Shown piece after piece: positions 26,507-36,884 of a stretch of 64,000 nucleotides of DNA. This DNA is from Sulfobacillus thermotolerans (lineage in GTDB: Bacteria; Bacillota; Sulfobacillia; Sulfobacillales; Sulfobacillaceae), in the NCBI GenBank assembly GCA_002951815.1, contig CP019454.1:744001-808000 (forward strand), written 5' to 3'. The notes under the pieces are model-generated. The model had not been told where the DNA came from and searched no databases. It saw only the letters and a program-made list of their open reading frames with translations. The position numbers were made by a program, and so were the translations under genes. Position 1 is the first letter of the stretch, and each line of letters starts with the position of its first letter.

Positions 26507-27502
26507 TTGCCGCTTTCTCAGTGGGTGATAACGGATAACAATGCCGTAACGCTTTTGGTAGGACGTGGAGATGAGCATCTAAAGCATATTGAGAATGCCT
26601 TGCATGTCAAATTGACGGCTCGAGGCAACGTGATTGCCATTCAAGGACCTGACTCCGATCAAGCGTTGGCGCGAGAGGTTTTGGACTTGCTGTCGCAGTG
26701 GGCTTATGCGGGGCAGCCGATTCGCTTGGATACGGTTGATGCGGCCGTAGAAGCTGTTAAAGAAGGCACCCAAAGCCAGTTCTTGCATCTGCTTACGGAA
26801 GCTGTGTACACGACCACGCAAGGGCGCGTTGTGCGGCCTAAAACTGTGGGACAGCAAGTTTACGTGGAAGCGGTCCGGCAAAATACCTTGGTGTTCGGAA
26901 TCGGACCGGCAGGCACTGGGAAAACCTATTTGGCCATGGCGATGGCTGTGCAAGCTTTAAAGGCTCATGAGGTTGAGCGCATCATTTTAACACGTCCCGC
27001 TGTGGAGGCAGGAGAAAAACTGGGTTTCTTACCGGGAGCATTGGAAGACAAAGTCGACCCGTATTTGCGGCCGCTTTATGATGCCCTCTTTGAATTCCTT
27101 GGACAAGAGGCGGTGGAACGGTATCGCGAACGGGGTCATATTGAAATTGCGCCATTGGCTTACATGCGCGGTCGCACCCTCAATTCGAGTTTTATCATAT
27201 TGGATGAAGCCCAAAATACCACCTATGAGCAAATGAAAATGTTTTTGACACGACTAGGCTATGGGTCTAAGATGGTCGTCACAGGTGACGAGACTCAAGT
27301 CGATTTAGCACGCGGACAGCGTTCAGGCTTGTTTGAGGCGGAGCATATCTTGCGCGATATTCCTAACATCCGTACGATTCGTTTAGGAAAGCGGGATGTG
27401 GTAAGACACCCGTTAGTCGGGGAGATTATCGAGGCGTATCAGCGGTTTGAAGCAGAGCAAGGAGCTAACAATGAGCATGAACACGCAACGCAACGTCCAT
27501 GA
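26507..27502 (+). CDS. phoH: PhoH-like ATPase
   Basis: The 331-residue protein has an N-terminal KH-like part, then the P-loop ATPase core: GPAGTGKTYLAMAMAVQ (Walker A, about 144-160), LTRPAVEAGEKLGFLPG, FIILDEAQNTT (Walker B) and VVTGDETQVDL. PhoH proteins are RNA-linked helicase-like ATPases that accompany ybeY and era in rRNA processing. I chose TTG 26507, behind AAAGGGGG; the open frame extends to 26462. The stop overlaps the yqfF start (ATGA). Confidence 0.94.
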   Translation: MPLSQWVITDNNAVTLLVGRGDEHLKHIENALHVKLTARGNVIAIQGPDSDQALAREVLDLLSQWAYAGQPIRLDTVDAAVEAVKEGTQSQFLHLLTEAVYTTTQGRVVRPKTVGQQVYVEAVRQNTLVFGIGPAGTGKTYLAMAMAVQALKAHEVERIILTRPAVEAGEKLGFLPGALEDKVDPYLRPLYDALFEFLGQEAVERYRERGHIEIAPLAYMRGRTLNSSFIILDEAQNTTYEQMKMFLTRLGYGSKMVVTGDETQVDLARGQRSGLFEAEHILRDIPNIRTIRLGKRDVVRHPLVGEIIEAYQRFEAEQGANNEHEHATQRP

Positions 27503-29664
27503 CTGGTTTAGCAGACTCCGCTTTCAAGGCACACCCTATGGGAGTGCAGGGCAGTCTGGTAGCGGCAGGGGTCTGGTTGTTGGCCACTATCGTGTTCGCC
27601 ACGACGTTGTTGGCCCAACGCATCGATGTGGCAGCGGGGGATTTGGCGCCGCGTACGGTCGTGGCGCCGTATGGGGTGGTCGATTGGGGTGCCACCCAAA
27701 AAGCTCGTGAACAGGCGGCTAAACTTGTTCCCAGTGTCTATACGACGAACAATCAAATATTGCGCAATCAAGAGGCGGCGCTCCATAAGGATTTTTCCCT
27801 AATACTCTCGCTGTCGATAGACCAGACCGCCCCGTTAGATTTGCGAGAACAAACCATTGCCCAAGCCTTGCCCATCGGATTGCCCTTAAGCGTCTGGGGT
27901 AAGGTTCTAAGCCTGTCCCCTGCAAGTTTGTCGCAGCTGCAACAAGATGCGCTCGTGATCATTTCCTCCGCAATGGGTAATGGCAATGGTGTGCGCAACA
28001 ATAAAGTGGGCTTAGCCGAGGCTCAAGGCTTTGCGGCGCAATTGGCAGCGCAAGAGGAACAGCAGCCCAGCTTGCGCTTATTTTTAGCGGACTTCACAAA
28101 GAGCTTGATTGTGCCCAATACCTTTTTAAATGTGCAAGATACCGCAGCACGCAGACAAGCGGCTATGGACAAGGTACCGACCGTTAAAATTCTCAAGGGG
28201 GAAGAGGTCCTGCAAGCCGGGCAGGTCATCACGCCTGCTGATATTAAAGTTTTGCAAGAACTGGGGCTTCTTGATCAAGGATTCAATCCAGCCCCTGTGA
28301 TTGGGTCAGCCTTGTTATCATTTGTTTTGGTGGCCTTAATTGCAGGCTATTTGTGGTTCTTACGGCGTCAAACCCTCCTATCGCTACCCGCTACGATTAT
28401 TACGGGATTGATTTTTACCACGTCTCTCATTGGTGCGGACATCGTCAAAAACTTGCCGGCTTTAAGCTACCTGGTGGTGCCAACGGCGGCAATCATGGTT
28501 ACGGCTCTTGTCGATTCAGGCTTGGGTATGGTTATGGCTGGGGTACTGGCTTTGGGAGTGGCTACGCTCACGGGCGCTGATCTCAATGTGGCACTCGTCT
28601 CTTTCTTTGGGGGATTAGCAGGGGTCTTTGGGGTGACCCGTCTCTCTCAGCGCTATGACATTATTCGTGCGGGGGTTTTAGTCGGGATTGTCAACTTACT
28701 GGCCTTAGCGGGCCTCGATATCATGCAAGGGGCCGCATTAAGCCAAGCTACGACATGGGAGACGCTCTTATGGGGATTGCTCGATGGGATTTTAGCGGCG
28801 GTCTTGGCGATGGGCTCGATTCCCTTTTTGGAAGGGCCTTTTGGCATCATTACATCGATGAAGTTGATCGAACTTAGTAACCCCAATCAGCCATTATTGC
28901 GCAAACTGTTGGTTGAGGCGCCAGGCACTTACCATCATAGCATTATGGTCGGAAACTTAGCGGAACAAGCGACGGAGGCCGTCGGTGGCAATTCGCTGTT
29001 GGCACGCGTAGGGGCGTACTATCACGATATTGGAAAATCCAAGCGGCCTTATTTCTTTGTTGACAATCAATTTGGGGCGGACAATCCCCATGACAAGCTG
29101 GCCCCTACGGTGTCGGCGTTAATCATCTCCTCTCATGTACGCGATGGCATTGAATTAGCACGTCAGTACCATCTCCCAGATGCCATCGTGCAGTTTATTC
29201 GAGAGCATCACGGCACAACGCTGATCAGTTTCTTTTATCATAAAGCGCTCGCTGCCGATACGGGAGACGGGGTTTTGGAAGAAGATTTTCGTTATGATGG
29301 ACCGCGCCCGCAAAGCAAAGAGACGGCTATTGTGATGTTAGCGGATGCGTCCGAAGCGACAAGTCGTACGCTTAAACACCCTACCCCACAGACTATTGAA
29401 CAAGTGGTGCGGAAAATTATCAAAGACCGGCTTGAAGATGGACAGCTCGATGAGTCCAATTTGACCTTGAAGGAACTCGACACCATTGCCCGCACTTTTA
29501 CGCGGGTTTTGACGGGGATGTTTCATCAACGCATTGAGTATCCTGAAAGCGTGTTGAAGGAAATGGAAAGGAGTCGGGGACGTGGAAATATGGGTGGAAA
29601 GCCCCCCGGGATCATCAGAAAAATTGGAGGCCATAGTACGCGCGGCCGTCATCCGCACGCTTGA
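27499..29664 (+). CDS. yqfF: 7TM-HD family protein, cyclic-di-AMP phosphodiesterase PgpH/YqfF
   Basis: The 721-residue protein has an N-terminal membrane segment, a large extracellular 7TMR-HDED domain (about 50-260), seven membrane helices (about 265-455) and a C-terminal cytosolic HD domain with TYHHSIMVGNLAEQA, YYHDIGK and ISSHVRDG. PgpH homologues hydrolyse cyclic di-AMP. No good ribosome site is seen, so it probably depends on coupling to phoH. Its 3' end overlaps ybeY by 83 bases. Confidence 0.93.
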   Translation: MTGLADSAFKAHPMGVQGSLVAAGVWLLATIVFATTLLAQRIDVAAGDLAPRTVVAPYGVVDWGATQKAREQAAKLVPSVYTTNNQILRNQEAALHKDFSLILSLSIDQTAPLDLREQTIAQALPIGLPLSVWGKVLSLSPASLSQLQQDALVIISSAMGNGNGVRNNKVGLAEAQGFAAQLAAQEEQQPSLRLFLADFTKSLIVPNTFLNVQDTAARRQAAMDKVPTVKILKGEEVLQAGQVITPADIKVLQELGLLDQGFNPAPVIGSALLSFVLVALIAGYLWFLRRQTLLSLPATIITGLIFTTSLIGADIVKNLPALSYLVVPTAAIMVTALVDSGLGMVMAGVLALGVATLTGADLNVALVSFFGGLAGVFGVTRLSQRYDIIRAGVLVGIVNLLALAGLDIMQGAALSQATTWETLLWGLLDGILAAVLAMGSIPFLEGPFGIITSMKLIELSNPNQPLLRKLLVEAPGTYHHSIMVGNLAEQATEAVGGNSLLARVGAYYHDIGKSKRPYFFVDNQFGADNPHDKLAPTVSALIISSHVRDGIELARQYHLPDAIVQFIREHHGTTLISFFYHKALAADTGDGVLEEDFRYDGPRPQSKETAIVMLADASEATSRTLKHPTPQTIEQVVRKIIKDRLEDGQLDESNLTLKELDTIARTFTRVLTGMFHQRIEYPESVLKEMERSRGRGNMGGKPPGIIRKIGGHSTRGRHPHA

Positions 29665-30034
29665 CGTTCTTGGGGGTCTTGAAAACGCCGAGGTGAGTGT
29701 GGTGTTAACCAATGATGAAGCGGTGCATGCGTTGAATCGGGAGTATCGCGGGGTCGACCGTCCTACCGATGTGTTGTCTTTTAGCCAACGGGAAGGAGAG
29801 GATGCGAACCCTGACGATCCGGTGCTAGGGGACATCGTCATTTCGCTAGACCGAGTGGCAGCTCAGGCGGCAGACTATGGGCATAGTTTTGAGCGGGAAC
29901 TGGGATTCTTAACAGTGCATGGAGTACTGCATTTGCTGGGCTGGGATCACGAACTGCCTGATGAGGAACAGCGCATGATGGCGAAAACCGAAGAAATTTT
30001 AGGGGGCATTGGGCTGTCTCGTGAAGCGCGCTGA
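29582..30034 (+). CDS. ybeY: Endoribonuclease YbeY
   Basis: The 150-residue protein has the zinc motif HGVLHLLGWDHELPDEE (HxxxHxxxxxH; about 116-132) and the AVHALNREYRGVDRPTDVLSF stretch (in two pieces) that defines YbeY. It takes part in 16S rRNA 3' maturation and ribosome quality control, often with Era. It starts with GTG behind GAAAGGAG, within the end of yqfF. Confidence 0.96.
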   Translation: MEIWVESPPGSSEKLEAIVRAAVIRTLDVLGGLENAEVSVVLTNDEAVHALNREYRGVDRPTDVLSFSQREGEDANPDDPVLGDIVISLDRVAAQAADYGHSFERELGFLTVHGVLHLLGWDHELPDEEQRMMAKTEEILGGIGLSREAR

Positions 30035-30530
30035 GAGTCTTCAGGAATCATTCCGTTATGCGTTTTCGGGGCTCGCGTATGCTTTAGCCACGCAGCGCAA
30101 CTTGCGGTTGCATTTTTTCACGGCAGCGGCGGTTATGGTTCTAGGGTGGCTGCTTGACCTCCCTAAGCGAGAATTTATCGTCGTCTTGGCTGCCATTATG
30201 GTCGTGATGGTGGCTGAAATGATGAATACGGCGGTTGAGGCTGTTGTGGATTTGGCCAGTCCCCGGATTCATCCGCTCGCCCAAACGGCCAAAGATGTGG
30301 CTGCGGGAGCAGTTTTGCTGGCTGCCGTGGGGGCCGCTCTCTTAGGACTCTGGGTTTTTCTCCCACGCATCACGTCTGTGGGGCATCAATTTATGCTACG
30401 ATGGGACAATGAGCGGATCTTGACGGTGTTGTTTTTGATTTTGTTGGTAGCAATTCTTGGATTTGTCATATGGCTGCCACACATTTGGAAAGGGCCGTCA
30501 GCAGGCGCATCCGCGCCACACGACCAGTGA
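30021..30530 (+). CDS. dgkA: Diacylglycerol/undecaprenol kinase with an extra C-terminal helix
   Basis: The 169-residue protein has the DgkA core: RNLRLHFFTAAAVMV, the catalytic EMMNTAVEAVVDLASP segment and a third helix. In Gram-positive bacteria it mostly phosphorylates undecaprenol. An extra hydrophobic segment (TVLFLILLVAILGFVIWLP) follows, so it is longer than the usual 120-130 residues. GTG 30021 was chosen by alignment of the start; TTG 30009 is an alternative. It overlaps ybeY. Confidence 0.88.
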   Translation: MKRAESLQESFRYAFSGLAYALATQRNLRLHFFTAAAVMVLGWLLDLPKREFIVVLAAIMVVMVAEMMNTAVEAVVDLASPRIHPLAQTAKDVAAGAVLLAAVGAALLGLWVFLPRITSVGHQFMLRWDNERILTVLFLILLVAILGFVIWLPHIWKGPSAGASAPHDQ

Positions 30531-30569
30531 AAACTGACCGGTACAGTGAAAGGGGAAGGACAAAACCCG

Positions 30570-31844
30570 GTGAGAGGTATACGGTGGGGGCCCATTGTGA
30601 TTTTGATTGTACTCGTGGGCCTCTCAGCATTGTACTCAATGACGGAAACCGCCATGATGTCGTTATCTCGCGGTAAAGTCCGCAATCTTGTTGAAGAAGG
30701 TCATAAACAAGGGCGCTGGCTTGAACGTTTGATCGAGCAGCCCAATCGGTTGCTCGGGACGGTATTGGTGGGAAATAATCTCGCCAATATCATGTCGGCG
30801 ACGATCGCAACCGGTATTTTTATTCATTATTTTGGGAACAATGGCATTCTGATTTCCACAGTGGTTATGACCCTGTTTATTTTGTTAGTCGCAGAAATTA
30901 TTCCGAAGACGTTCGCCGCGCATAACTCAGAGCGTGTTGCGTTGCGTTTTGCGGTATTTCTAGAAGTTTCTGCGCGGATTTTCTATCCGATTGTGCAAGT
31001 GCTTACGTGGTTTGGTGCCGGCATTATCCGTGTTCTGGGCGGACGGGCCGAAGGGGGCCGGTTGCTGACGGAAGAAGAAATTCGCAGCATGGTCGAGGTG
31101 GGAGAAGAAGAAGGCTTGCTCGAAGCCGATGAACGTCAAATGATTCAAGGCATTTTTGACTTAGGCGATACCGTGGCCAGGGAAGTCATGGTGCCACGCA
31201 TCGATGTGAATGCGTTGCCAGATACCGCCCCCTTGCGGGAAGCGTGGGATGCAGTGATTCATTGGGGCCATTCAAGGCTCCCGGTTTTCAGACGGACGAT
31301 TGATGATGTCGTCGGGGTTATTTATGCCCGCGACATTTTGGCGTATTTAAAAGAGCGCGATCCGTCGACGTCCGTGGGAGAATTGGCGCGACCCGTCTTA
31401 TATGTGCCGGAAACAAAGAAAGTGGATGAGTTACTGGCGGATTTCCGGCGTCAAAGAACTCAGATTGCTGTGGTGCTGGATGAGTATGGTGGCACGGCAG
31501 GGATAGTGACCATTGAAGACTTGCTTGAGGAAATTGTGGGAGAAATTCAAGACGAATATGATCAGGAAGATCAGCCTGTTCGTTATTTGGATGATGGCGT
31601 GATTGACGTAGCCGGGATGGTACAACTAGACGAAGTCAACGAAATTTTAGAAGTCGATTTGCCCCATGAGGACTTTGACACGGTGGGAGGGCTTATTCTC
31701 CACCTTTTAGGCCGGGCCCCTGTAGAAGGCGAAGTCGTGAAATGGGACAACTTGGAATTTACGGTATCGAAGGTTGTTGGACGACGCGTGGCGCGCGTGA
31801 TTATCAAGGCACATGAACACGCCCGGGTTGACAACAATGACTAG
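30570..31844 (+). CDS. CNNM/CorC-type membrane protein with CBS domains
   Basis: The protein of about 424 residues has an N-terminal DUF21 membrane domain (SMTETAMMSLSRGKVRNL, helices to about 150), a CBS pair (MVPRIDVNALP and LDEYGGTAGIVTIEDLLEEIVGEI, split) and a C-terminal CorC_HlyC domain (about 340-420). Such proteins are linked to magnesium or cobalt efflux and are often named hemolysin C. GTG 30570 has GGGGAAGG upstream; GTG 30546 is an alternative without a site. It lies between dgkA and cdd, as in other Firmicutes. Confidence 0.9.
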   Translation: MRGIRWGPIVILIVLVGLSALYSMTETAMMSLSRGKVRNLVEEGHKQGRWLERLIEQPNRLLGTVLVGNNLANIMSATIATGIFIHYFGNNGILISTVVMTLFILLVAEIIPKTFAAHNSERVALRFAVFLEVSARIFYPIVQVLTWFGAGIIRVLGGRAEGGRLLTEEEIRSMVEVGEEEGLLEADERQMIQGIFDLGDTVAREVMVPRIDVNALPDTAPLREAWDAVIHWGHSRLPVFRRTIDDVVGVIYARDILAYLKERDPSTSVGELARPVLYVPETKKVDELLADFRRQRTQIAVVLDEYGGTAGIVTIEDLLEEIVGEIQDEYDQEDQPVRYLDDGVIDVAGMVQLDEVNEILEVDLPHEDFDTVGGLILHLLGRAPVEGEVVKWDNLEFTVSKVVGRRVARVIIKAHEHARVDNND

Positions 31845-31869
31845 TGAAGGGCGTTAGGGGGAATCGAGA

Positions 31870-32283
31870 ATGGCGTATTCGTTGCAGGAACTGAAGGAGC
31901 AGGCTCGGCAAGTGCGCGACCGGGCCTACGTGCCATATTCCCACTTTCCGGTGGGGGCGGCTTTGGTGGGAAAGGATGGGCAGATTTTTAGCGGCTGTAA
32001 TGTGGAAAATGCGAGTTATCCTCTCGGCATGTGTGCAGAGCGAGCTTGCGTGTCGATGGCACTGGCAGCCGGCGTCCGCTCGTTTGAGGCCATTTGGATT
32101 ATGGGCGAGAGAGAACGGCCGATGCCGTGCGGCGGATGTCGGCAGGTTCTTAGTGAGTTTGGTGATCTGCAGATATTTGTGGCATCAGGTGATGGCGATG
32201 ATGTCAAAAGCTACTGGTTGCATGACCTATTACCCGAAAGTTTTCACTGGAGCCCGACACACCCAGGGGAATTGGCAGAATAA
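31870..32283 (+). CDS. cdd: Cytidine deaminase
   Basis: The 137-residue enzyme has CNVENASYPLGMCAERA (zinc Cys and catalytic Glu, about 45-61) and PCGGCRQVLSEF (two zinc Cys). It converts cytidine and deoxycytidine to uridine forms for salvage. Its site in the block before era matches Bacillus. AGGGGGAATCGAG precedes the ATG. Confidence 0.96.
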   Translation: MAYSLQELKEQARQVRDRAYVPYSHFPVGAALVGKDGQIFSGCNVENASYPLGMCAERACVSMALAAGVRSFEAIWIMGERERPMPCGGCRQVLSEFGDLQIFVASGDGDDVKSYWLHDLLPESFHWSPTHPGELAE

Positions 32284-32298
32284 TGAGAGGGGACGCAT

Positions 32299-33189
32299 AT
32301 GGCGTTTAAATCCGGTTACATTGCATTAATCGGTCGGCCGAACGTGGGAAAGTCGACGTTGCTTAATGCCATCTTGGGAAGAAAGGTCGCCATCACGACG
32401 GCAAAACCGCAAACGACGCGAAATCGGATCCAAGGGGTATTGCATGACCCCTCCGGTCAAATTGTCTTCGTGGATACGCCTGGCATTCATCAGCCCCGCA
32501 CCAAACTCGATGAACGGATGGTGATGACGGCCGAACGGGCTCTAAAAGAAGTCGACCTGATTGCTCACGTCGTGGATATCTCGAAGCCTCCGCGCCCGGA
32601 AGATATCGCGATTGCGCAGTTGATTGCGCGTTTGCATCATGATGCAGTGCTTGTGGGCAACAAGAGTGATTTAGTCGAGCAGACCAAAGGGCGGCTTGAC
32701 CCGTACCGCGCTTTAGCGCCGTATGTCGAAGAATTTGTGGTATCTGCGCAGAACGAACAAGGAATTGAGGCCATGGTTCAAGCGCTGTTAGCCATGCTTC
32801 CCGAAGGCTTGCCGTACTTTCCAGACGATACCGTGACGGACCAGACGGAAGATTTCTATATAGCGGAGGTGATTCGGGAAAAAATACTCGAAGAAACCCG
32901 CGATGAAGTCCCGCATTCGGTCGCTGTCACCATTGAGGAAAAAATTCAACGCACCCCGACGCTGATGTATATCCGGGCAGCCATTTACGTGGAGCGAGAT
33001 ACACAAAAGGCCATTTTAATTGGCAATCAAGGACAAATGCTGAAACGCATAGGCTTTTTGGCGCGCAAAGACTTAGAAGAATATTACGGACAAAAAGTGT
33101 ATTTGGACCTTTGGGTCAAGGTGCGGGGACATTGGCGTGACCAAGAGGCGTGGCTCAAACGGTTGGGGTATGCACAACCGGAGGGGTAA
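32299..33189 (+). CDS. era: GTPase Era
   Basis: The 296-residue protein has G1 GRPNVGKSTLLNA, G3 DTPGIHQPR, G4 NKSD and a C-terminal KH domain with GNQGQMLKRIGFLARKDLE (split here). Era binds the 3' end of 16S rRNA and monitors 30S maturation. It follows cdd by 15 bases and abuts recO. Confidence 0.98.
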   Translation: MAFKSGYIALIGRPNVGKSTLLNAILGRKVAITTAKPQTTRNRIQGVLHDPSGQIVFVDTPGIHQPRTKLDERMVMTAERALKEVDLIAHVVDISKPPRPEDIAIAQLIARLHHDAVLVGNKSDLVEQTKGRLDPYRALAPYVEEFVVSAQNEQGIEAMVQALLAMLPEGLPYFPDDTVTDQTEDFYIAEVIREKILEETRDEVPHSVAVTIEEKIQRTPTLMYIRAAIYVERDTQKAILIGNQGQMLKRIGFLARKDLEEYYGQKVYLDLWVKVRGHWRDQEAWLKRLGYAQPEG

Positions 33190-33966
33190 ATGGCGCAATA
33201 TCAGGACCACATGCTGATTTTGAAATCGCGGCCGTACCGAGAATCGGATGCGCTGATCACGGCGTTTGGCCTTAAATCCGGAAAAATTGGGGCCATCGCC
33301 AAAGGCACTAGGCGGGCCAAGAATCGGTTGGCCGGTCTTTATCCATTGTCTTATACCGTCTGTGAAATTTATCATGGCCGGTCGAATCTAGATACCATTA
33401 CGGGAACGGACTTGGTCGAAGGGTTCTCAGGTATGCGTCAGGACTTAAGCCGTTTAAGTTGGGGCATGTTGTTGGCTGATCTTGTGGATGAAATGTGGGA
33501 AGAGCGCGATGCCGCGCCAGCGGTGTTCCCGTGGGTCGTGGGAGGTTGGGAAGGCCTTGCGCAAGGTGCCAACGCCCTGACGATTACCTTGACAGCGTGC
33601 TGGCATTTGCTACAATTGGCCGGTTATTATCCACAGTGGGAAACGTGTGAAGTGTGTGGACGCGTGCCGGACGACGGCCCGGTGGCGCTGGATCCGGTCC
33701 ATGACCGGCTCTATTGTACCCGTCATAGACCTGGAGATGATCATCTTGTCTCGGTGTTTCTTGGAACGTGGCGGACTTGGCGTAGATGGATGGAGCTAGA
33801 TGTGAATCGGTTGGGGCAGTATGAAGCTAAAGGGGCTATTGGCGCTCAGATCTTTACCGTGTTTCGCCGGTACGTGCAATCCCACATCGGACGATTGCCC
33901 CGCTCTTTACAATTTTTGCAGGAAGTTGAGAATATTGGGGTGGAAGGAGAGGATCTGACGACGTGA
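33190..33966 (+). CDS. recO: DNA repair protein RecO
   Basis: The 258-residue protein has an N-terminal OB-fold ([23 protein letters not shown], split; [12 protein letters not shown]) and a zinc region CEVCGR...LYCTRHR where the last ligand is His or lost relative to the usual four Cys. RecO loads RecA with RecR. It starts directly after era, and the glyQ start overlaps its stop. Confidence 0.93.
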   Translation: MAQYQDHMLILKSRPYRESDALITAFGLKSGKIGAIAKGTRRAKNRLAGLYPLSYTVCEIYHGRSNLDTITGTDLVEGFSGMRQDLSRLSWGMLLADLVDEMWEERDAAPAVFPWVVGGWEGLAQGANALTITLTACWHLLQLAGYYPQWETCEVCGRVPDDGPVALDPVHDRLYCTRHRPGDDHLVSVFLGTWRTWRRWMELDVNRLGQYEAKGAIGAQIFTVFRRYVQSHIGRLPRSLQFLQEVENIGVEGEDLTT

Positions 33967-34829
33967 CACTGCAGGACATTGTGATGGCGTTGAAGACTTA
34001 TTGGAAGGACCAGGGCTGCTTAATTGCCGAACCTTATGATATTGAGGTGGGGGCAGGAACGATGAGCCCATCCACCTTTTTTGGCGCACTCGGACCGGAT
34101 CCATGGAAGGTGGCATATGTCCAGCCATCCAGACGCCCTGTCGATGCCCGTTATGGTGAGAATCCTAACCGCGTATATCAACACCATCAATTTCAAGTAC
34201 TGCTCAAACCGGCGCCCGACGACGTCGTGGAACAATATTTACGCAGTTTAGAAGCGATTGGGCTCGATCGCCGGGAACATGATATCCGGTTTGTGGAAGA
34301 TAACTGGGAAGCGCCCAGCCTAGGGGCTTGGGGGTTAGGCTGGGAAGTCTGGTTGGATGGGATGGAAATTAGTCAGTTTACATATTTTCAGCAGATGGGG
34401 GGCCAAGAATGTCGGCCTGTTGCGGCTGAACTGACCTATGGGCTGGAACGATTGGCAAGCTACTTAGTCGGGGCGGATGAGATTTGGACCATTGAATGGG
34501 CTCCGGGCGTGACCTACGATCAATTGTTCCGCCGGGCCGAATGGGAGCACGCCACGTATAGTTTTGAGCAGGCCTCGTCTGATGTATTGTTTCAGCTGTT
34601 TGCCCTTTATGAGAGTGAAGCCAAAAGGCTGTTGTCCTTGGACTTAATTCGGCCTGGCTATGAATATTTGCTGAAAGCGTCTCATATATTCAACACTCTC
34701 GATGCCTTGGGAGCCATTTCGGTTACCGAACGTCAAGCCTATCTAGGCCGTCTGCGCACTTTGTCGCGGCTCGCTGCGACGCGTTATCTAGATCTGCGTA
34801 CTCCCAAAAAGCAGGAGGTGTTGTCATGA
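33963..34829 (+). CDS. glyQ: Glycine-tRNA ligase alpha subunit
   Basis: The 288-residue catalytic subunit of the bacterial alpha2beta2 enzyme starts [19 protein letters not shown] and has the class II motifs [19 protein letters not shown] (split) and [18 protein letters not shown]. It begins with GTG overlapping recO. No T-box is seen, as expected inside an operon. The glyS start overlaps its stop. Confidence 0.98.
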   Translation: MTLQDIVMALKTYWKDQGCLIAEPYDIEVGAGTMSPSTFFGALGPDPWKVAYVQPSRRPVDARYGENPNRVYQHHQFQVLLKPAPDDVVEQYLRSLEAIGLDRREHDIRFVEDNWEAPSLGAWGLGWEVWLDGMEISQFTYFQQMGGQECRPVAAELTYGLERLASYLVGADEIWTIEWAPGVTYDQLFRRAEWEHATYSFEQASSDVLFQLFALYESEAKRLLSLDLIRPGYEYLLKASHIFNTLDALGAISVTERQAYLGRLRTLSRLAATRYLDLRTPKKQEVLS

Positions 34830-36874
34830 TGCTCGAAGATGCCCTTCCGCTATGGCGTCCTTTTCTCGTGGAAGTTGGTGTGGAAGAAATTCCCAGCCAA
34901 TATATCCGTGACATTACAAGCGCCTATCGGGACTTGATAATGGACGAGTTCGCTCTGATGCGGTTAAGCTCGCGAGACATTGCGGCCTATGCGACTCCTA
35001 GACGCTTGGTCGTAATGGGACAAGTCTCTTCCCGTCAAAGTCCTTTGCAAGAAACGGTGCGTGGTCCCTTAATGGCCAATGCGTATCAGAATGGAGTCCC
35101 TACTCCCGCTCTGCTAGGGTTTTGTCGCCGACTAGGAATTGGTCCTGCCGAAGTCCAGACGATGGGTGAAGGGGACAAGACATATGTATGCGCGGTGATA
35201 GAGAAACCCATTGAAGCCGCTGAAGATCTATTGCCAGGGATTATGGAGAGAGCCTTCGCGGCCATTCCCCTGGCACGCAGCATGCGCTGGGGAGATCACG
35301 ACTACCGGTTCATTCGCCCGGTACGGTGGTGTAGTTTGTGGCTCGATGACCAGGCGCTTCCCCTTTCGATTACTGGTGTTGCTTCGCAGCCATACACGTA
35401 TGGCAATCGTACCGATCAGCCTGGGGCTCTTGAGATTCGAGGCATTGCGAGTTACGAGCAAGCCTTGGCCCAAGGGTTTGTCGTGCTAGATCCCATGCGC
35501 CGCCAAGAAGCAATTGTGAGTGAGGCTGACGAACTCGCAGCAAGTGTCGGAGGGGTCCCTGCCTATGATGAGGGTCTGATGGAAGAAGTGGTCAATTTGG
35601 TCGAATGGCCTACCCCATTCTTAGGCGCATTTGATGCCGCATTTCTAGAGGTGCCTCAAGAAGTCTTAATGACGTCGATGAAAGTTCATCAGCGCTACTT
35701 TCCCGTGATTGATGGGGAAGGACGTCTGATGCCCTACTTTATTGGGGTGCGCAATGGTATCGGGCGGAGCTTGGAGACCGTAGTCCATGGCAATGAAAAG
35801 GTTTTGCGGGCGCGCTTGTCCGATGCGCTCTATTTTTACCGAGCCGACCGTCGCCACCGTTTGGAGGATTACGTAGAGGCGTTAGACCGTGTGGTGTTTC
35901 ACGCCAAGCTAGGAACTTATGGCGACAAAATCCGGCGATTACACCATATTTTCCAAGAGACGCGAGATGAATGGCCTCTAACGACACTCGAACAGGATTT
36001 GTTCCACCGAACGCTTGATTTATATAAAACAGATTTGCTGACGCAAGTGGTTCAAGAATTTCCCGAACTTCAAGGCACGATGGGGGGCATTTACGCTGAG
36101 CAAGAAGGGTTGCCCACCCCCATTGTGCAGGCGATTCGGGATCAGTATCATCCTGGCTATCAGGGGGACATTATTCCTGAAACGACTTTGGGGCGTCTCC
36201 TCGTATTGCTGGACCGCTTAGATACGGTGCTGTTGGGATTATCCCAAGGACTTAAGCCGACAGGCTCCGAAGATCCTTTTGGGATGCGCCGTAGTGCGCT
36301 GGCCATCGGGCGCATTCTTATGGAGAGCCAAGTATGGGAAAAACCTGCACGGCATCTCTTTGACCAAGTGGGACACATTTTAGGGGTTGACGAAGGGGGC
36401 ATTCAAGAGGCCTTTGAATTGACCTTTGGCCGCGTCACGCGTTTTCTCGAGAGCGATCGCCACATCGCCGCGCAATGGTCCACTCCTGTATTGCAGGCGG
36501 CTTGCCCATGGCACACTTTTTCTGACCGACTGAGTTTGCTTGAGCGTTTGCATCAGAAGCCTGACTGGGAGTTGGTTGCTCAAGCTTACAAACGTATAGA
36601 CCGTGTGATAGGGGATACAAGGGCGACGGATTCAACGCCAGAGGTGACGTTGCCGGCGGAATTAGCGGTCCAAGCGGCCGTGGAACAGGTTCGTCATGCG
36701 CCCACGCCGGACGCGTGGTGGAACGCGGTTCAAACCTTGTCCGAGGCGGTGCGGGTATTTTTTGATGCAGTGTTAGTCAATGATCCCGATCCGCAGGTGC
36801 AAGCAGCGCGCAAGCAACTTTTAGCGCTGGCCCGCACGCAATATAATCGGTATTTTGATATGAGTCAGGTCTAG
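34826..36874 (+). CDS. glyS: Glycine-tRNA ligase beta subunit
   Basis: The 682-residue beta subunit begins with [15 protein letters not shown] and has the HD-like middle region and C-terminal anticodon-binding DALR-type domain (about 580-680). It recognises tRNA-Gly. It is translationally coupled to glyQ. Confidence 0.97.
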   Translation: MMLEDALPLWRPFLVEVGVEEIPSQYIRDITSAYRDLIMDEFALMRLSSRDIAAYATPRRLVVMGQVSSRQSPLQETVRGPLMANAYQNGVPTPALLGFCRRLGIGPAEVQTMGEGDKTYVCAVIEKPIEAAEDLLPGIMERAFAAIPLARSMRWGDHDYRFIRPVRWCSLWLDDQALPLSITGVASQPYTYGNRTDQPGALEIRGIASYEQALAQGFVVLDPMRRQEAIVSEADELAASVGGVPAYDEGLMEEVVNLVEWPTPFLGAFDAAFLEVPQEVLMTSMKVHQRYFPVIDGEGRLMPYFIGVRNGIGRSLETVVHGNEKVLRARLSDALYFYRADRRHRLEDYVEALDRVVFHAKLGTYGDKIRRLHHIFQETRDEWPLTTLEQDLFHRTLDLYKTDLLTQVVQEFPELQGTMGGIYAEQEGLPTPIVQAIRDQYHPGYQGDIIPETTLGRLLVLLDRLDTVLLGLSQGLKPTGSEDPFGMRRSALAIGRILMESQVWEKPARHLFDQVGHILGVDEGGIQEAFELTFGRVTRFLESDRHIAAQWSTPVLQAACPWHTFSDRLSLLERLHQKPDWELVAQAYKRIDRVIGDTRATDSTPEVTLPAELAVQAAVEQVRHAPTPDAWWNAVQTLSEAVRVFFDAVLVNDPDPQVQAARKQLLALARTQYNRYFDMSQV

Positions 36875-36884
36875 GAGGGCGGAC

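Noticed and set aside
33963-34829. T-box riboswitch before the glycyl-tRNA synthetase genes
   Set aside because: glyQ starts inside the recO stop with no leader, so there is no room for a T-box.
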